The notes: generated by a model from the sequence alone, not told the origin. A DNA stretch of 64,000 nt from Tyto alba (GCF_018691265.1 NW_024881313.1:12969001-13033000); one strand, 5' to 3'; counted from the first letter of the stretch, positions 38,746 through 53,315 are shown. Numbers and translations: made by a program.

Positions 38746-39091
38746 ATACATGGTCATCAATATTAGTCCATTCACATCTCTCTGCTGCTAACTGAAGGAC
38801 TCATTTTCAGAGGCCTCCCTGACAAGTGTCTTCGAAACGTGGTTGTGACAGAAAATTCCTCAGTCCCACCAATCCATCTTCATCTTCCATGATCATATTG
38901 GAAGTTTCTGATGGTGATTGAGGCTGCCTGCATCCCATGTCCACAGTCTGGGGCAGGGAGTCAGGGTGCAGCCTCTGGTGACCAAAAAGTCTCTGCATTT
39001 GAACTCCACAGAAAATTACATAGAAAACAGATACGATGCACTCCCAATGTCTTCTTGGTATAGTCAGTCTTCTCTGGGGGAGAAATTCATT

Positions 39092-39115
39092 AAAAAAAAA
39101 AAAAAAAAAAAAAAA
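39092..39115. repeat. Poly-A tract (24 A)
   Basis: Run of 24 A after 'gagaaattcatt'. The less AT-rich sequence upstream (38750-39091) raises the possibility of a retrocopy tail, but no AATAAA and no flanking duplication were found. Confidence 0.85.
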
Positions 39116-40350
39116 CAACCAGAATGAACATCTAACTAATGCATGTTTTGTGCATGCGCAGGACAGGAATCCTGATACATTCTGGATCTTGGGATTTATC
39201 TGTAGGAGGTATATCAGCTGTACATAACTTCAGAAAGCAATCACAATAGGAAGATCTGTGTATCTTTACTATTATCCCAAAATCTGATGTATAAGCAGCT
39301 TGGTTAATCTTATGTGTTGTGTAGCATCTGGGAAGAAATAAATCATCAGTGTAAAAATATATTTCTACAGTATGTAACATGGTATATAGAGAACTTCTTA
39401 TGTAAGAAAAAATAATTTTCTTTTTAAAATACCTTACATTTTGATTTGTTATTCATTCAAGTAACTGAGTTTGTTCTGAGAGCAGTTTTTAATAGAAAAA
39501 GAAAAAAAAAAAAGTGTGAAAGATAGAAGAAAAAGAAAGGTAATGAATATGATGCTTAGTATGCTGTCAGCCATTTAAGACTTATGCTGCCACAACTCCA
39601 GTTAGCTGAGCACAGCAGTAGTTATGAGGAGTAATGAGTTTGCCAGACATTTTAAAATTCTCTCCTGCTGTGTGCTGTCAATTGAAAAAGAGGGAGACAG
39701 TGATGGCCACCAATTTGAACACAATGGATTGACCATAACTGGCACCTAAAGAACAATAAAGCAAAGACCAAATGGCAGGATCTGGCCAACTAGCTTGTAA
39801 GTTCCCCAAAAATGACAAGGACTGCTGCATTTTAAGCTTCGCTTGAAAATCAAAATGCAGCTGTAGATTCAATAGCCAGAAAATATTTAATTAGAAATAA
39901 CCATAATCTATTGGAAAAGCAAGACAATTTATAATATGATGAATATTAAAGAGGGATACACATTTTTTCATTCTTTTTTTGCTGCTTAATTTAAAGTAGA
40001 GGTATTTCTTGACATTTTTGAGTAGCAGTAATTGATAAGAAAAAGACATATGCCAAATATATTTCTCCAGTTTTCGTGACACTACTGCGAGACACCAGAG
40101 ATTACTTTTATTCTACACTTATCCCCTTAAGAAGATAAAAATATGGCTTTTTAAAAAACAAAGTAGATCTTCATAGCTTTCACCATGTTTCACAGTAAGG
40201 GTATTCATTATTTTTTGGTAAAAAAGGAATTGGATATCATATTTTCCACTCCAAAAGAATAAGACTCTGCCATTTGCACTTAATTATATCAGCTCTATGA
40301 AAAATTTATCCTGCTATAACTTTATTTTCAAGTAATATTTTCGTGTGGCC

Positions 40351-40387
40351 AAAAAAAAAGAAAAAAAAAAAAAAAACACAAAAAAAC
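40351..40387. repeat. A-rich low-complexity tract
   Basis: Nine A, one G, sixteen A, then 'cac' and a further seven-A run. Simple low-complexity sequence. Confidence 0.85.
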
Positions 40388-43300
40388 AGCAGACAAATTC
40401 ACAACAAATTACATATAATGCTTCGACATTATGGAATTGAGTCAAATCAACTTCGCTTGAGTTCCATTCTACTATTTAGCAGGAGCAAGTGAGTCTGGAG
40501 AGGGCTGTGAAGCTGTTCCTTCTTCAGGGTATCAGGTAAAATCATCAATGGGGAAGATTTATCTCTCCCCCTATTAAGAAACCCAAACCTTAGTTTCTGA
40601 GGCTGATCTAGTCACCCCAAGATCCTTCTACAGCCAGAGGAGATAAAAGAAGACACCTTTAGACAACCATTTATCTCCCTAATATGGACATAGATGGATC
40701 AGATTAATTATGAGTACCTATTTTTGTTTGCATTTGTTATAAAGTCTCAAGATTTAAATCTGACATAAACATCCAGGTTTTAGACATATAAACTCTGTGC
40801 AAATAATTTTTTTGCCATCAATGTAACTCATTTGAGTATTTTTCTATAAATACTCTATTTCACTTCATTTGAGATAAAAAGACAAGGATTTTTTCCCTAA
40901 AATCCCATTCTGAACTGTTTTAACAACCCCCATTTTCAAACAGCAGAACCAGGACTAAATATATTCAATGTGTATCATGTTATATCAGTTAAGTTATGCA
41001 ATACAAATAAACATAATATTGATCATGCTTGACAATACACCTCTGTTTATCTCTAGTACAGGAAATAACAACTTTCTAGTTTCTCTGGACACTACAGCAG
41101 TGAGTTCTTGCAAGACTATTTGGAGAACTGGAAGTCCACAGTATTATGAGCTGATCATCTGATATCTCCCCCTGGGAGTCACTGGAATTCATCAGAATAA
41201 TACTGCCAAGAGAGTTTTTAGTTCACATATCACTAGCTTGATGAAGTGTGTATCTTAAATGCCTAACTATTTTCCTTTTATTTTTAAATATTAAAAAATT
41301 ATGGGGCAGATATATTTCAAATTAAGAAAACAAGAATTGTGCACGCTGAGCTCAGAGCTTCATCTACTTTGTCTTCATCAGGCTTCCTGTCAGTAGAAGA
41401 GCTATGCAAAGAAGCCTCTGGAATACATGGGTAATGTATAAGCTGTGGCAGGTTTGCTTAAGGAAGGTAGTGTTGGATCACACAGTTCAAATGACTATAT
41501 CCAACAGAAGCACAGAGACAGAGTCAATGTAAGGGCTAAAACCTTCCTTCACACATCCATTGAATGTAACTGTATTCCCACTTTGGTCTTACAATGGGAA
41601 AACATGGTTTTGTCACATCACTTGGCAGACATACACCTTAGTGTCACGTCACATAAAAGGGTGAGCTCATATCACATAAGCAGCAGTGCATGTTGTACTT
41701 GTGTGTACAGGAAGAAGGGAACTGTAGTTTTGTATTTGTCACCTGTAAGATCCCTGTGTTACAGCACTGAAGCAAATGCTGGCATCTGATTTTCCCAGAT
41801 AATTCCCTGACTACTTAATACGCTGTCTAAAGACCACAGAAACACTGCAGGTTTTACTACTAGATAAGGAGGGCAGCTCACAGCAAGAATGGCTTAGGTA
41901 ACATAATCCACAGCCGTGGCTGTAGCCAACAGAGTTTTGTGAACTGCATATAAAACTAACCTAGTCTCACATAGTGTTCTTGCTCCTCAAAACCATTTCA
42001 AAAAATGCTTCTATATGTAGCACTGTCACCCACTGTAATGTCTGAACTATATCTTTTCTGCTACGTGATTATTTTTCATCCAGGATTCCTAGTACAGTTC
42101 CTGCTCCTTGAATGGACAACAGAGGAGTTTAAGCAGGGCATTATAAGTGAAAACCAGAAGACACTAATGTTTCTCAAGTATAAAAGGGAATATTCCTGTT
42201 GAAATTCATCTCTGTCTTTTAGATTTAACAGTATTTTCATGGGGAAAACAATGAGTTCTTAAATGCTAATACATAACAAACACAATAAAGGGAAACAGAC
42301 TTACCACAATCATTGACAAAAATATTCCAAACTATTTTTTCATACAAAGGGAATTCTGTACTTCACAACTTTCTTTTATCACTCAGAGAATAGTATCTCC
42401 TATTAAACAAGGGAAATCAGGGTATTTCCAGCAGTTGTAAGCAGCCTGTATACTTTGTACTTAAACACAACTGAGTCCTTGAAGAAATAATTTTCTCTTT
42501 TTAGAACAATATGAAAGAAACACTGGGTGTTAGAAGGAGGCATGACTTTAATGCCCCGTTTTTTTAAAGCAAACATTTTAGAGGTTAATTGAATTTGCAA
42601 CTAGTTAAGAATTCCATAGTTAGATAAATTTAATGTGCATACGTACCCATATAGTTGTCAGTGCTATGATAAACTCATATTGGCTGACTAGAGCTGCCAG
42701 GAGCTAGTTTATACTAGGCTGGGGACTCAGCCACTGTTCTGACATTGATTTTAATTGTATTTTGAAGACAGTAAAGCTTTGAGTAGCTATCATTTTCCAC
42801 AACTACCAGTGTAGGGCAGATGTTTTATTCTTAAGACTGAATAGGAAAGTAGCATGAACTATGTGCTTAGGGTCTTCAGAAGGACTTGACTTTTACCCTG
42901 ATCATGGCCTTCTTCTGATATGTAACAGGATGCAACTCACTTGTTTGTGTTGCCGTGGTCTTTCCAGATTCTAACATCTTCAGAGAAATTCTTCTAACTA
43001 CATATAAATGCAGAAATTAATTCCAAATTGCTGTGCTTATGGTGAGTGACTAAATCTTGGAACATATTGACTGCATACTTAGACGTCCAATTACATATAT
43101 CTAATCTGAATCTTTATTCAGTTTCATCCATGAGAATTTTTTGCTATGGTAATTAAATGTCTCTACACAATAAAAAGTATTTATTAAAAATCTGTCTAAA
43201 ATTCAATAACAATAATTTTATTGTCTGGACCTGGTTATCTTCTTCCACTCTAAAGCAGACATAAATGCAGATTTCTGAAAGATGTACATCACTGTCACAA

Positions 43301-46139
43301 GATACAAGACAGGAAATCCAGAAAAAAAGAATGATCCATGTCTGGAGAAGCAAGCAGAAGACTTAGGAGTCAATTCCTTGCTCTGCTACTGACTGTATTT
43401 ATCTCCTTCAACATACCAATTATCTTTTCTTTTTTTTCTGTGTTGGTATTCCCTGAAGGGTTAACAATGTTATTTCCCTCTCTCACAATATTTGATAGAT
43501 AATCCACATGAGACTATGAAGCATTTGGCTACAAGGCTACCAGTGCTAATCTATGAAAGAGCATTTGATAGAGGCTCCTGTTATGGGTTCCTCTCTTGAA
43601 TGCCTTTACTTGTAGCTTTTCATTTATATCAGCCCAATCCCTGCAACACACAGCTGCACGAAGTGCAGACACCCAGTGATCAATGTCTTTAGAACCAGCT
43701 TCCACACTTCAGTTCATACAACCAGCTAGACCAATGATGAAAGCTTCTCAGATTTTTTTGGTCTCAAATTCCTCCTATAAATTTTTGTTTCTTTTCTGTC
43801 TCATTCCCCCTCCCACCTTTCATTCCCATTTCTGATCCTGAAGCATACTGAGTTACCTCTTGTAAAACAGGCTCCTCAGTCCTCTCCTAATTGGCAAAAC
43901 CCTCCAGGGAGGATGACTCTTTATCATTTCAACATCTCATATTACTGCTGTGATCTTTTCTGCATAAGAGCTGCCGACACAAATGATTCACATTCAGTTT
44001 GCCAAATGAGATAACTAATGAGAGTGGACAATGGATCTGCAGATGGACCTTTTTGTCTCATTCTACCCCATGCATGTGCACATACATCACCATTTAGTTG
44101 ACTGTCATTTTGTGAGGGTGGTAGGAGTTATTTATAACATTTTTACACATTCAAACTAGAAAATAATCCTTCTATTTTCAAAACTGTTATCTCTCAGAGA
44201 TTACATATCCTCAAAGTCACATTAAATCCTAGTGTAGAGTATAAAGGCTTTTTCTAATTAATTCAATTTGGTTATGCAGATTTGGTTCTGTCTACATAAT
44301 TTTTTCACATAGCATTTTTAATATTACTTCTTTTACAAAGAGATTAGACTTCAGAAATTAAAATAAAAATCTATGTGAAAAATAGGATGATGTTGGTCTG
44401 GCTTTAACCCTAGCATCTACTTCTGTAAGCTAACAGCTGCTGAACAGCCTAAAGTTCTTAAGTTTAAACGTGACTGCATAAATCATGCAAAACAATTCAA
44501 AGTTTCTAGACATCAAGAGGCTTGCAGACTTGAGGTGTGATTGAAGAGGAATAATATACTTTTGTCGGTGAGTTAGCCTGGGTCTGAAAAATAGACTAGC
44601 TGATTGAAGGACTTGACCTAATGATCTCATTCTTTTATCTCTACTCTGTCCTTGTTTCCAGTCCACTCTAGATCTTTGTTCTCCATTTCTTAGTAGACGA
44701 AAATTTTGCCTCAATTCCACTTATGTAAATGAATTTCACTGAGCCTGTCAGTTTTGGTGAGATCAGCTTTTATGGTACTCTTATAAATTTCAGCTGATGT
44801 CACAGATCTAGCTGTAGGTAATACAAATACCTTTGGCACAGAGATTAAAAGAACTTTTTTCCAGAAAATTCCAAATTACTTAGATACAAATCTGTTTAAC
44901 TAGAATAATAGCACTTTAAGCAATTAGACAAGTTTTCAGAAAAAAAAAAGAATGTACAAACAAAAAAACTAGTCTCAAATACCAAGAAGCATGCAAAAAT
45001 ATACCTCCTTAAATATAATTATTTAAATCTATCTTGATTGCATCATGTGATATAAAGTTTAGTGTGTTTTATGTCTTAAATCATTCCCCATCTAGAAATG
45101 ATTGTTATGAGTTTACAGGGACTTTTCCCAAATTCTATCAATTATTTTACAAATCTGTAAAATCTATGCTAAAGGAGTAGCTGAGATTTCTCTTCATGAC
45201 CTAGACCATGTTGTACTCATCTTGTTCCAGTACAGAAAAATAAATCTGAGCCTGACACCTGAAATAAACTATTTTCTTAATTTCACCTAACATTCTGTGT
45301 GTTTCCAATGCAGGTAAAGAACATTTAATGTCCTAATAAACATTGACAATAAAAAGTAATGTTAAAGATTGTAAAATGCAATATACATTTTTTACACCTT
45401 TTATAAGTTACCTTATTCATAGTTTCCATCTTTAACATCAGAGCAGAAAGCTATTCTGATTTTAATAAAATTTATGTGAATGACATTATAATAATTCACA
45501 GGTGATTTCAGATTTTGGTGTTCTTTCAGAAAATGCAGGTTTAATTTTGAATGGTTATCAGGAAAATTAATGAAGACACATGATTTAATTTAGATATAGC
45601 TGAAAATTGATGCTAACTATTAGATAGCTTCCAAAAGTGTATTTCTTCTAAGCTACTCTATCACAGAAAATAAAGAGATCACTTTACAATATCTTTCCAT
45701 TATCTGCATTATCAATCATTTACCATGTGCTCTGGCTGTTTAAGAACAAAATCATTGAACTATTGTTGCTAAATATAATGCTGCTTGAAATTAAAGCAAT
45801 AGTTTTCTTTATGTTGTCATTTTCAGAGTACAACAAACAACTGATTTATTTTAATATTAATTTGTAAAGTACTGCTGTAATTTTGTAAATGTTATTTCTC
45901 TTACACTAATATTGTATCTGTGTTACTTCCCACACAAGAGGACATCCATAAGGAAAAAATATAAAAACAAAATTGTCTTACTTTGCTTATTTTTTATAGC
46001 TGATTTATTCTTTCTAGGGATTTAATCAAAGTTTCCCCTCAGAAGCCTAATTTTTGAAACCAATTTACATCTTACTAGCTATTCTAAAATACAATTAATC
46101 ATCAGAAGACCCATTTTTATGTTTAATTTTTTAGCTGAG

Positions 46140-46320
46140 AAGTGGATTTTGTAAAGAGAAATTCATCCAGTACCAAAAGGTTTGCAAAAGTTCTGCACTC
46201 GTTATTTATGCGTTCTGTCCAGGCTATACGTGAAATTCTCAATGCTGCTTGCTCAGGAGACTTTAACCCAATTAAAAAGCCCTTTACAAAATAGACTACT
46301 TCATTTCAGGATCAGTTAGC
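46140..46320. promoter_or_regulatory. Candidate conserved noncoding element
   Basis: An unusually complex stretch in AT-rich surroundings. It has three CpGs in about 30 bp (46200, 46211 and 46229), a 'ttatttatgcg' site, 'ggctatacgtgaaattctca', and 'ttaacccaattaaaaagccc', which contains a homeodomain-type core. The composition differs from neighbouring low-complexity DNA and no transposon is recognised. Conservation is inferred, not measured. Confidence 0.28.
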
Positions 46321-49300
46321 CTCAGGAGAAAACATCAGGGGTAGGGACATGACAACATGGACAATTAACATGACTTCAGATGTGCTAGCCTGGCTCTGCA
46401 ATAATATTAACTAAAATCAAGTGAACTAACACAATTAAACTGAAAAGCCTCTTTATCTATCCAAACGTACCCCAAAGACTAAGAAGGATAACCCAATGGA
46501 AGGTCTTTTCAGGAAAGACACAGTAAAAGCTTCATCTGGAGTACCACTGCATCCTTAGGTATAGCCACGTAATCAAGTCAAACCTGAAATCAGTCCTAAA
46601 TGTTGCATTAATCCTTTGTGTCTTCTATTTCCCTTGCATAGTGTCTTACCATTCAAATGCCTTACAGGTGCAGTGAAATTTTATCCCTATTCTGATCTCT
46701 TCTGTGATCTATCTACACTGCATACTCAACAGGCTAACGCTCATACAGGAACCATACACCTCTGTTAGTGTTATAATGACCCCTTCCAGGAAGGATTTAT
46801 TTGGGTGGGGGGTTTGCCAAAATTTTCTTTTTGTTTAAATCATTTTAATCCCTCTCTGGTTTTCAGTCTTCTGAAATAAATATATAAAATGTTTATGTGC
46901 TTCTCAGGCTTCATCTTCTAAACCAAACAGGCCAACTTCTGATAATCTCCAGTAAGGTAGACTTCTGATTCATTTGCTCATCCAAATAGCCTTCTCTGTA
47001 CCTTTTCCAGTACAATTTTAACTTTCATTAATTAACTTAAATGGTATTCTTTGATTCAGAAATTCTGTTTCTTCCATGAGGTTTTCTGCCTTCAGTGACT
47101 TCACTAAGTAGCTTTCTTAACTGCTCAAAGTTCAACCTATAGAAGTCAAGACTTCCCAACTTTATCCAGTCTTCTTCTGCTTTCACAAGCATAGCCATCT
47201 TCAGAGTTCACTTCCATATATTATCGCTTTTTCTTCTTTCTTTCATGTCTTTAATTTGTTATTTCTTTAAAATATTTCCCAAATCTTTTATACAAGATGC
47301 TACTGAGATCATAACAGCAAGTCAATAGTTTTTTTCATAACTATGGTACTATATATGATACAATATTTGCAATTCTCCGGTTGATTTTTATGGATTTATT
47401 TTATGATTGCAACTTAAATTTTCTCTTGTTCAATATGTATTTACTCCATTTTGGAGATGATATTCAGTCATGTAGACTTGAATTCAATTATTTCTTTATT
47501 TAAGCTATCAATACTAGACAGTTTTTGTATCTTTGACCTGCAGATCCTCAGACTCCTCTGAGACTTTTCTGTCCAGATTGCTTTCAGACTTCAATATTCT
47601 CCTTTAAAATTATAAATCATAAACCTGCTTTTGTTTATCTTTCTATTACTATTGAGTCATCTTCTTTGATTGGCTCTCCTAAAAGATCTTTATTACTTAT
47701 CAAAAGGAAATAACATGCCCCTTTTTTGTTTTTATGATTATTTGGTTAAGAAATCTGTTAATATCACATGTAAAAATATATGGGTCCTACCATCTTTATC
47801 AGTACTTATTCTCCAATCTCTAACTGGAAATGTAAAGTTTCCTGTTGTTTCTGTTGAAGGCTCTAACTTCAACCTAATTTGACCCCAGCCATTTGTCAGA
47901 CACTTTGAATGTTATTGTCTCCCCCAGCCTTTTGTATTGTTTGTCCTCTGGAGATTATGGCAAGCATGTTTTAATTGGACATTTATATTATTTTTTTGAG
48001 ATAAACTCTGGACATAGAAACTGCCGTTAAGAGTTTGGAGTGTCCACTGTAAGATCTTTCATCTTCACTAATGTATATTTTCAGCTTTCTGATAAAGAGT
48101 GAGATTAACATGCAAAACAAAAATATCGTCACTTGCTTTGAAACTTTGACTACAAGTGGTGATTCTACAAACAGTTCATTGAAATTCAAAAGCAAAAGTG
48201 GAATATTCTTTTTAAATGTATTGACAAAACAAAGATACAAAACTAATTTACTACATCTTGAATGGAAAAGCTTCATTCATTGTATAGATCTTAAAGGATA
48301 AACCGTAGGAAGTTTTAGGTATGAGAACAGAGACAAACACAAGAACTCCATTGAGATGTGGTTTATACGGTGTGATATTGTTAACATTGAAAGCAAAGTT
48401 GTCCAATGTAACAGATGACTAGAATAATGCAGATGGAAAGAGAGAAAAATATAAGAAACTTTATAGCATTAAGTAAATTCTATAATTTGTACCCAATATT
48501 AACATTCAGAACCTTTGCAGGGCTTCATTTAGTCAGATGTTTTATCAACCTAGTAAATGGAAAAACAACTGCAGCTGCACAGTGCGTGTGAAGAAACACC
48601 ATTCTCAGAGCTGAAATGCAGAACCTCTGGATTTCCAGGTAGCACTTTTATCTATGTCAACTTGTTTACATACTGACATAAAATAAACCTTCTAGCTAGG
48701 CACATAAAACAAAGCAAAACTTCTACATGATTTGTAACTACCAAGCTCACTCTATGTGTGTGTAGCAAGCCATGAAACTATTAAACTTTTTCACCCCTAT
48801 CCCTCTAATGTTTTCTTCTCCCTGCCTTGTTGTTTATTGCATTCATTGTGACCCATTTTAGATTTGATCCTGACCTCTTCAAGGCAGAGATTGTTTTCTC
48901 TGTGTGTTTTGTACAGAGTGAAAATTGTTTTGGACATCAAGTAAATTGTTTCAAATAATATTTGAAAGAGCTATTAATTGATTTGGATAATCAGTGTTAG
49001 CTTGTCAGTGAATCAGAAAGGAATAACTACATTTGCTGAATAATCCTTTTAGACTGGATCTGAAAAGATTTGGAAAGGAATCTGACCAGCTCAAGTAGTT
49101 TGCAGTTTGTCTCAAAATTCTCCTGAAGGACTCTCATAGAGGAACTGTTACAAATGTTGTCTCTTGCGTCTAAGAAGAGGTTTTCCATCATAGAGACTCT
49201 AAGACTTTACAGACCTGTAATGGCTGTCAGTCATTCAGGTATGGATTTCCCCTTTTTCCTATGATTCAGAATAATCTTATAAATATCCCTTTGTTGTTTC

Positions 49301-49640
49301 TGGATGGTAATCATAGCTGTCAGCTACATTACTCTCTGTAATTTCATGTTTTCCATAACTATAAGAAGCAATGAAACAACTCTCCATTCTCACCATTCTG
49401 AACTTCTCTCTTAACTCTTCTCTTACTGCAAAAAAATTAAGATAAATATTTATTTTAGCAGTGTTTCACCTTTCAGCACATTGCATTCAGTGTGAGTATG
49501 AACCTCACAACAACCAAGCATACACAGGCTCAACAAAACCTGACTTTTTGGTCAAATGATATATAAAAATATATATTTTCTACAGGTTTCTGTACAAGAA
49601 TGTTATGACTATTCATGAAAATTCAGCTTACACTCACAGA
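46321..49640. other. AT-rich unique DNA, no gene seen
   Basis: No gene, RNA or transposon is recognised. Open frames are short, and overlapping frames on both strands (for example 47983-48301) are typical of chance. Confidence 0.65.
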
Positions 49641-49920
49641 AAGAACTAGGCTGGTTCAACCTGGAGAAGAGATGGCTTCAGGGGAACCTGAATGTCAGAA
49701 CCTACAAGGAGGGCATCAAAAAGGGCTCTTCACAGAGGTCCATTGTGGAAGGATGACATAGACATAAGTTGAAATAACAGAGATTCAGCCTAAATGTAAG
49801 GAAAAAAAAATTCACCATGAGGGCAACTAAACATTGGAACAGTTTTCCCAGAAAGGTTGGGAAGTCTCTGTCCTTGGAGAATCAGCTGGATAAAGCCCTG
49901 AGTATCCTGGGATGAGCTCA
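49641..49920 (+). mobile_element. Diverged CR1 LINE fragment
   Basis: Plus-orientation CR1 remnant beginning with 'ctaggctggttcaacctgga' (compare the usual CR1 'gggcttgttcagcctggaga'), then 'gagatggcttcaggggaacc', 'aaattcaccatgagggcaac', 'aacattggaacagttttccc' and 'tctctgtccttggaga'. The terminal part after 'gataaagccctgagtatcct' is lost or diverged. The element is old, with many small indels. Confidence 0.82.
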
Positions 49921-52721
49921 TATTTTCCAATGATCTTTAATGCTATTTCTAATAGAAATACGGAATATGATATTGATCTATTTGTGTGGCTGTGCTTCAT
50001 TTGTAGTTGTATGTAGATACACTGAATATAATATTCCTCTTTGTATCCATGGAGAAACATCAGTGACAGTGTATGGTCAAAAGAAGTTCTTATTCAGCTG
50101 ATTTCATGTTTTCCACAATACCTAATACGATAGGGGACCAGGGCTGGGGAGTTTAAGTGCTCAAGTAACACAGATCATGAATAATGATATTAAGCATACC
50201 ACATTAAGTATTTAAGCATTTTGACTTATTTGCAAGAAGAGAGGACATTTATTCGTTGCAAATATGATACTAATCAAAGATAATTTCAACATGTATTTAC
50301 ACATATTTTTTATGCTCTTATATACCTACACATACACCAACACAAAGCATATGACAAAGACATAAGATAATTGAAGCAACCATTTCATAACTTACAAAAT
50401 AGTGACTTACAAGAGTCAGCCACAGGAAAATCAACATAAACATACAGCTAGAACTATTTATAAATATATATTTCAATCTGTCAGTGACTTCACTGGAGAG
50501 ATTCAACATGAACATCATCTGCAGAAAGTGTCAGTACTGTTGAAAGTTATTTCATAAACCTGGTCATCACTTCCTGACAGGCTGCTAAGGAAAACCTCAC
50601 TATCTTCTTTATACCTACTTATCCAAGTACCCAAGTTTTAGTGAAGAAAATAGTATCACCCTTTCTCTGTGACCATGTGTGAATAATTTCTATAGATATC
50701 TACAGGTATAGATCAACAAATAATAACTAGAAAACAGTAGGTTGAAAAGATTAAAAGGGCATGTTGGGACATAGCATGTGACAGTCTCCCAAGAACTGGT
50801 ATTCTCCAGTAACCAGAGATCCTGTTGAATCTGTAAGAAATTATGAATGGAGAACACCAAGAGTTGGTCAAATCTGTCTAAGGCTACTGACACATACTGG
50901 AATCAACAACTGACTGCATCCGGAAAGGTGATGACTGAAAAGACTACAGGACTGTGCACATGTCTCATAAAAGAAGGGACTTTCAGGGACTTTCCAAACA
51001 CCTACCTATGAGCCACTGGTCTAATAGATTTCAAACTTTTTAAATAGCTGAAGCCTGGGGCACCAGTCTACTGCCTTGCAGAAAATGTAGCAGGAGGCTA
51101 AAATTAGAGTTCTGGAATGATCTCAAATAAAGGTGGCAATGAAATTTAAAAATCTTGAATCCACCGTGATTGGTAATGCCTAAGAAAACATTTATGGAAA
51201 TGTTACTTTCGTTCCAGATTTTCTTCAGAGGTTTATTAAATCTAACCACACCCACAAAGGACGATATTTTTCAACATCTTGACATTATATGTGTCATTTT
51301 CTCTTGTCCTAGATGTCTCATTTTACTTACTGATTCCATAAACAGGAGATGACCTCTCCTGTCAGTTAGAGACAAGTTATAACTTCTAAAGTCCCAGATA
51401 GGCACAAATTGCCATTTTGTTTTACTCTCTGATTTTATATTACTGCTTTGATTTGTAATGTACTGCAATTTCATTTGCAGTCTGTACTATCTTTCTAGGG
51501 AGATCAATTAAAGATAACCGGACAAACTCTTGATTATATTCAGAGAGTCAATTTTAATATTACTTACAAGAGGGGATTGTAATCTTATCAGAGATGTAAG
51601 CTCTCCAGTTTTGCTTTTGCTTACTAGGAGGTTTGAGCATTGTAATTCAAACCAATGTGATATGGAATATGAGCAAAGTCCAATTTATTGGTGTTCCATC
51701 ATATAAGCTAAATAAATAACAGTGTAATGAAGAAAAATCAAAGCTACAAAAAATATTTCCATTAAGCTGCTCAGAAATGCGATGACATTTCTGATAGTAT
51801 ATTCTAAGAGGCACTGAATCTCAAAGCCAATGCAAAGAGTGAGAGAGAAATCAAAATAATACCAATTTCAGAGGAAAATACAGTATCTTACTGGATTCAG
51901 TATGACTTTATGTTGTCTTCATATTTAAAAAGTAACATAGTAGCCTTGAAAGAGAACAATGAGGTAGCTTGACTCCACTATCTACTGTCTTCACTGAACG
52001 TGGAAATGTCAAGTACTTTCTTTCCATACAGCATTTCATGAATAGTTAATATCAGTAACCTCCAACACAGGTTACAAGGTGGATGTGAGACTCTTGCCTT
52101 AGTGAAAATCAGACTTCATAACAAAATGTATAATTTTAGACATCTAACTTGAGACTTTTATAAATAAACTGTTGAGATATATAGATTATATTTCTGTCAA
52201 GTTTTCATTTTGCATACATCTCTTGGGGCACTGAAAATCCGAAGTCTTTGCTATTGAACAGATGTAGGCATTTTAGGTCTGCTGAAATGCATCAAATTCT
52301 GTTGCAAACACTGACAGTGGGGTTTAAATAGGATTCATATAATCATTTAGCAACTTTCAAAATATTTTAATAGTCATTATTTGCACATAAGTCTAGATAA
52401 AGAGGGCTGACAGAGAATGGAGTAATTTCTTGTACTCTGGAGGCCTCATCCATACAAATCTGGTCCCAGTGAAGTAAATGGAAGCACCCTGACATGTTAA
52501 GGTGGACCAGAGTGTAGTACTGTCTGAGGTTCAGCACAATTTTTTATTTCTCCTTGCTCTTCCCTGAGTGCAAGACACAGTTCAGCTGGTTTGGGAAGAA
52601 AAAAAAAAAAAAAAAAAAGCAATATTTAATTATCTGAACTTGGAAGATTAGGCAAGGAGTAAAAAACCACAGAATTTTGTGTACCTCTAGATACTTTTTT
52701 GTACGAATGTAAGTGACTTTG
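49921..52721. other. AT-rich unique DNA, no gene seen
   Basis: Nothing coding is recognised. A 20-A tract lies at 52599-52618. A segment near 52455-52520 ('gtcccagtgaagtaaatgga') resembles the start of ancient amniote dispersed repeats, but too weakly to call. Confidence 0.62.
52599..52618. repeat. Poly-A tract (20 A)
   Basis: Homopolymer following 'ctggtttgggaag'. It lies about 100 bp upstream of a CR1 fragment, but CR1 elements do not end in poly-A, so the two are unlikely to be related. Confidence 0.85.
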
Positions 52722-53315
52722 ACCTTGGAGCAGAGAAGGCTAAGTGTCCTGGGCTTCATTAGGAGGAGTGCTGTGAGCAGGTCAAGGGATGTGAGCCTTC
52801 CACTCTGTTCAGCAGTGGTGGGGCCACACCTGGTGTATTGGGTCCAATTTTAATTTCCTTGGTACAGGAGACATATCAACATGCTGGAGTCATTCCGCTG
52901 AAGGGCCACAGAGATAATTAAGGTACTGGAGCATCCCTTACATTAGTAGAGCTGGGACTGTTGAGTCTGAAGGAGGCTCAAGGGGGAATCTCATCAAAGT
53001 GCATAAATATCTGAATGGAGACTGTAGAGAAGACAGAGCCAGGCTCTTTTCAGTGGAACAAGAACAACAGGTAACAGGTACAGATTGAAACACAGAAGGT
53101 TCCATCTGAACATCAGGAAACACTTTTACTCTGAGGACAATGGAGCACTGGAACAGGTTGCCCACAGAGTTTGTGTACTCTACATCCTTGAGGATATTCA
53201 AAAGACATCTGAACCTGGTCCTGGATAGTGTCCTCTAGGTGACCCTGCTTGAACTGGGTTGAACAAGATGACTTCTGGAGGGCCCTTCAACCCTTTGGTG
53301 ATTCTGATTCTGTGA
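52722..53315 (+). mobile_element. CR1 LINE fragment with intact 3' terminus
   Basis: Plus-orientation CR1, about 590 bp. It includes the end of the ORF2 region ('cctgggcttcattagga', 'gtggggccacacctggtgta', 'gaagggccacagagataatt'), the 3' untranslated blocks 'tctgaaggaggctcaagggg', 'aggttccatctgaacatcag', 'gcactggaacaggttgccca' and 'ctctaggtgaccctgcttga', and a 3' end of the form 'gattctgattctgtga' (53300-53315). These two tandem terminal octamers are the CR1 hallmark that replaces a poly-A tail. It is truncated at the 5' end, as nearly all CR1 copies are, and has small indels relative to the usual sequence. It appears younger than the copies at 20625 and 49641. Confidence 0.94.

Larger units (their letters stand above)
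38746..46139. other. Mostly AT-rich unique DNA, no gene seen
   Basis: No exon or RNA gene can be supported. The part 38807-39091 is less AT-rich, ends in a 24-A tract, and carries a 103-codon minus-strand frame; I do not recognise it. A mixed A-rich tract lies at 40351-40387. The rest is ordinary unique sequence with overlapping short chance frames, including a 114-codon frame at 41445-41789 with no recognisable domain. Confidence 0.62.
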
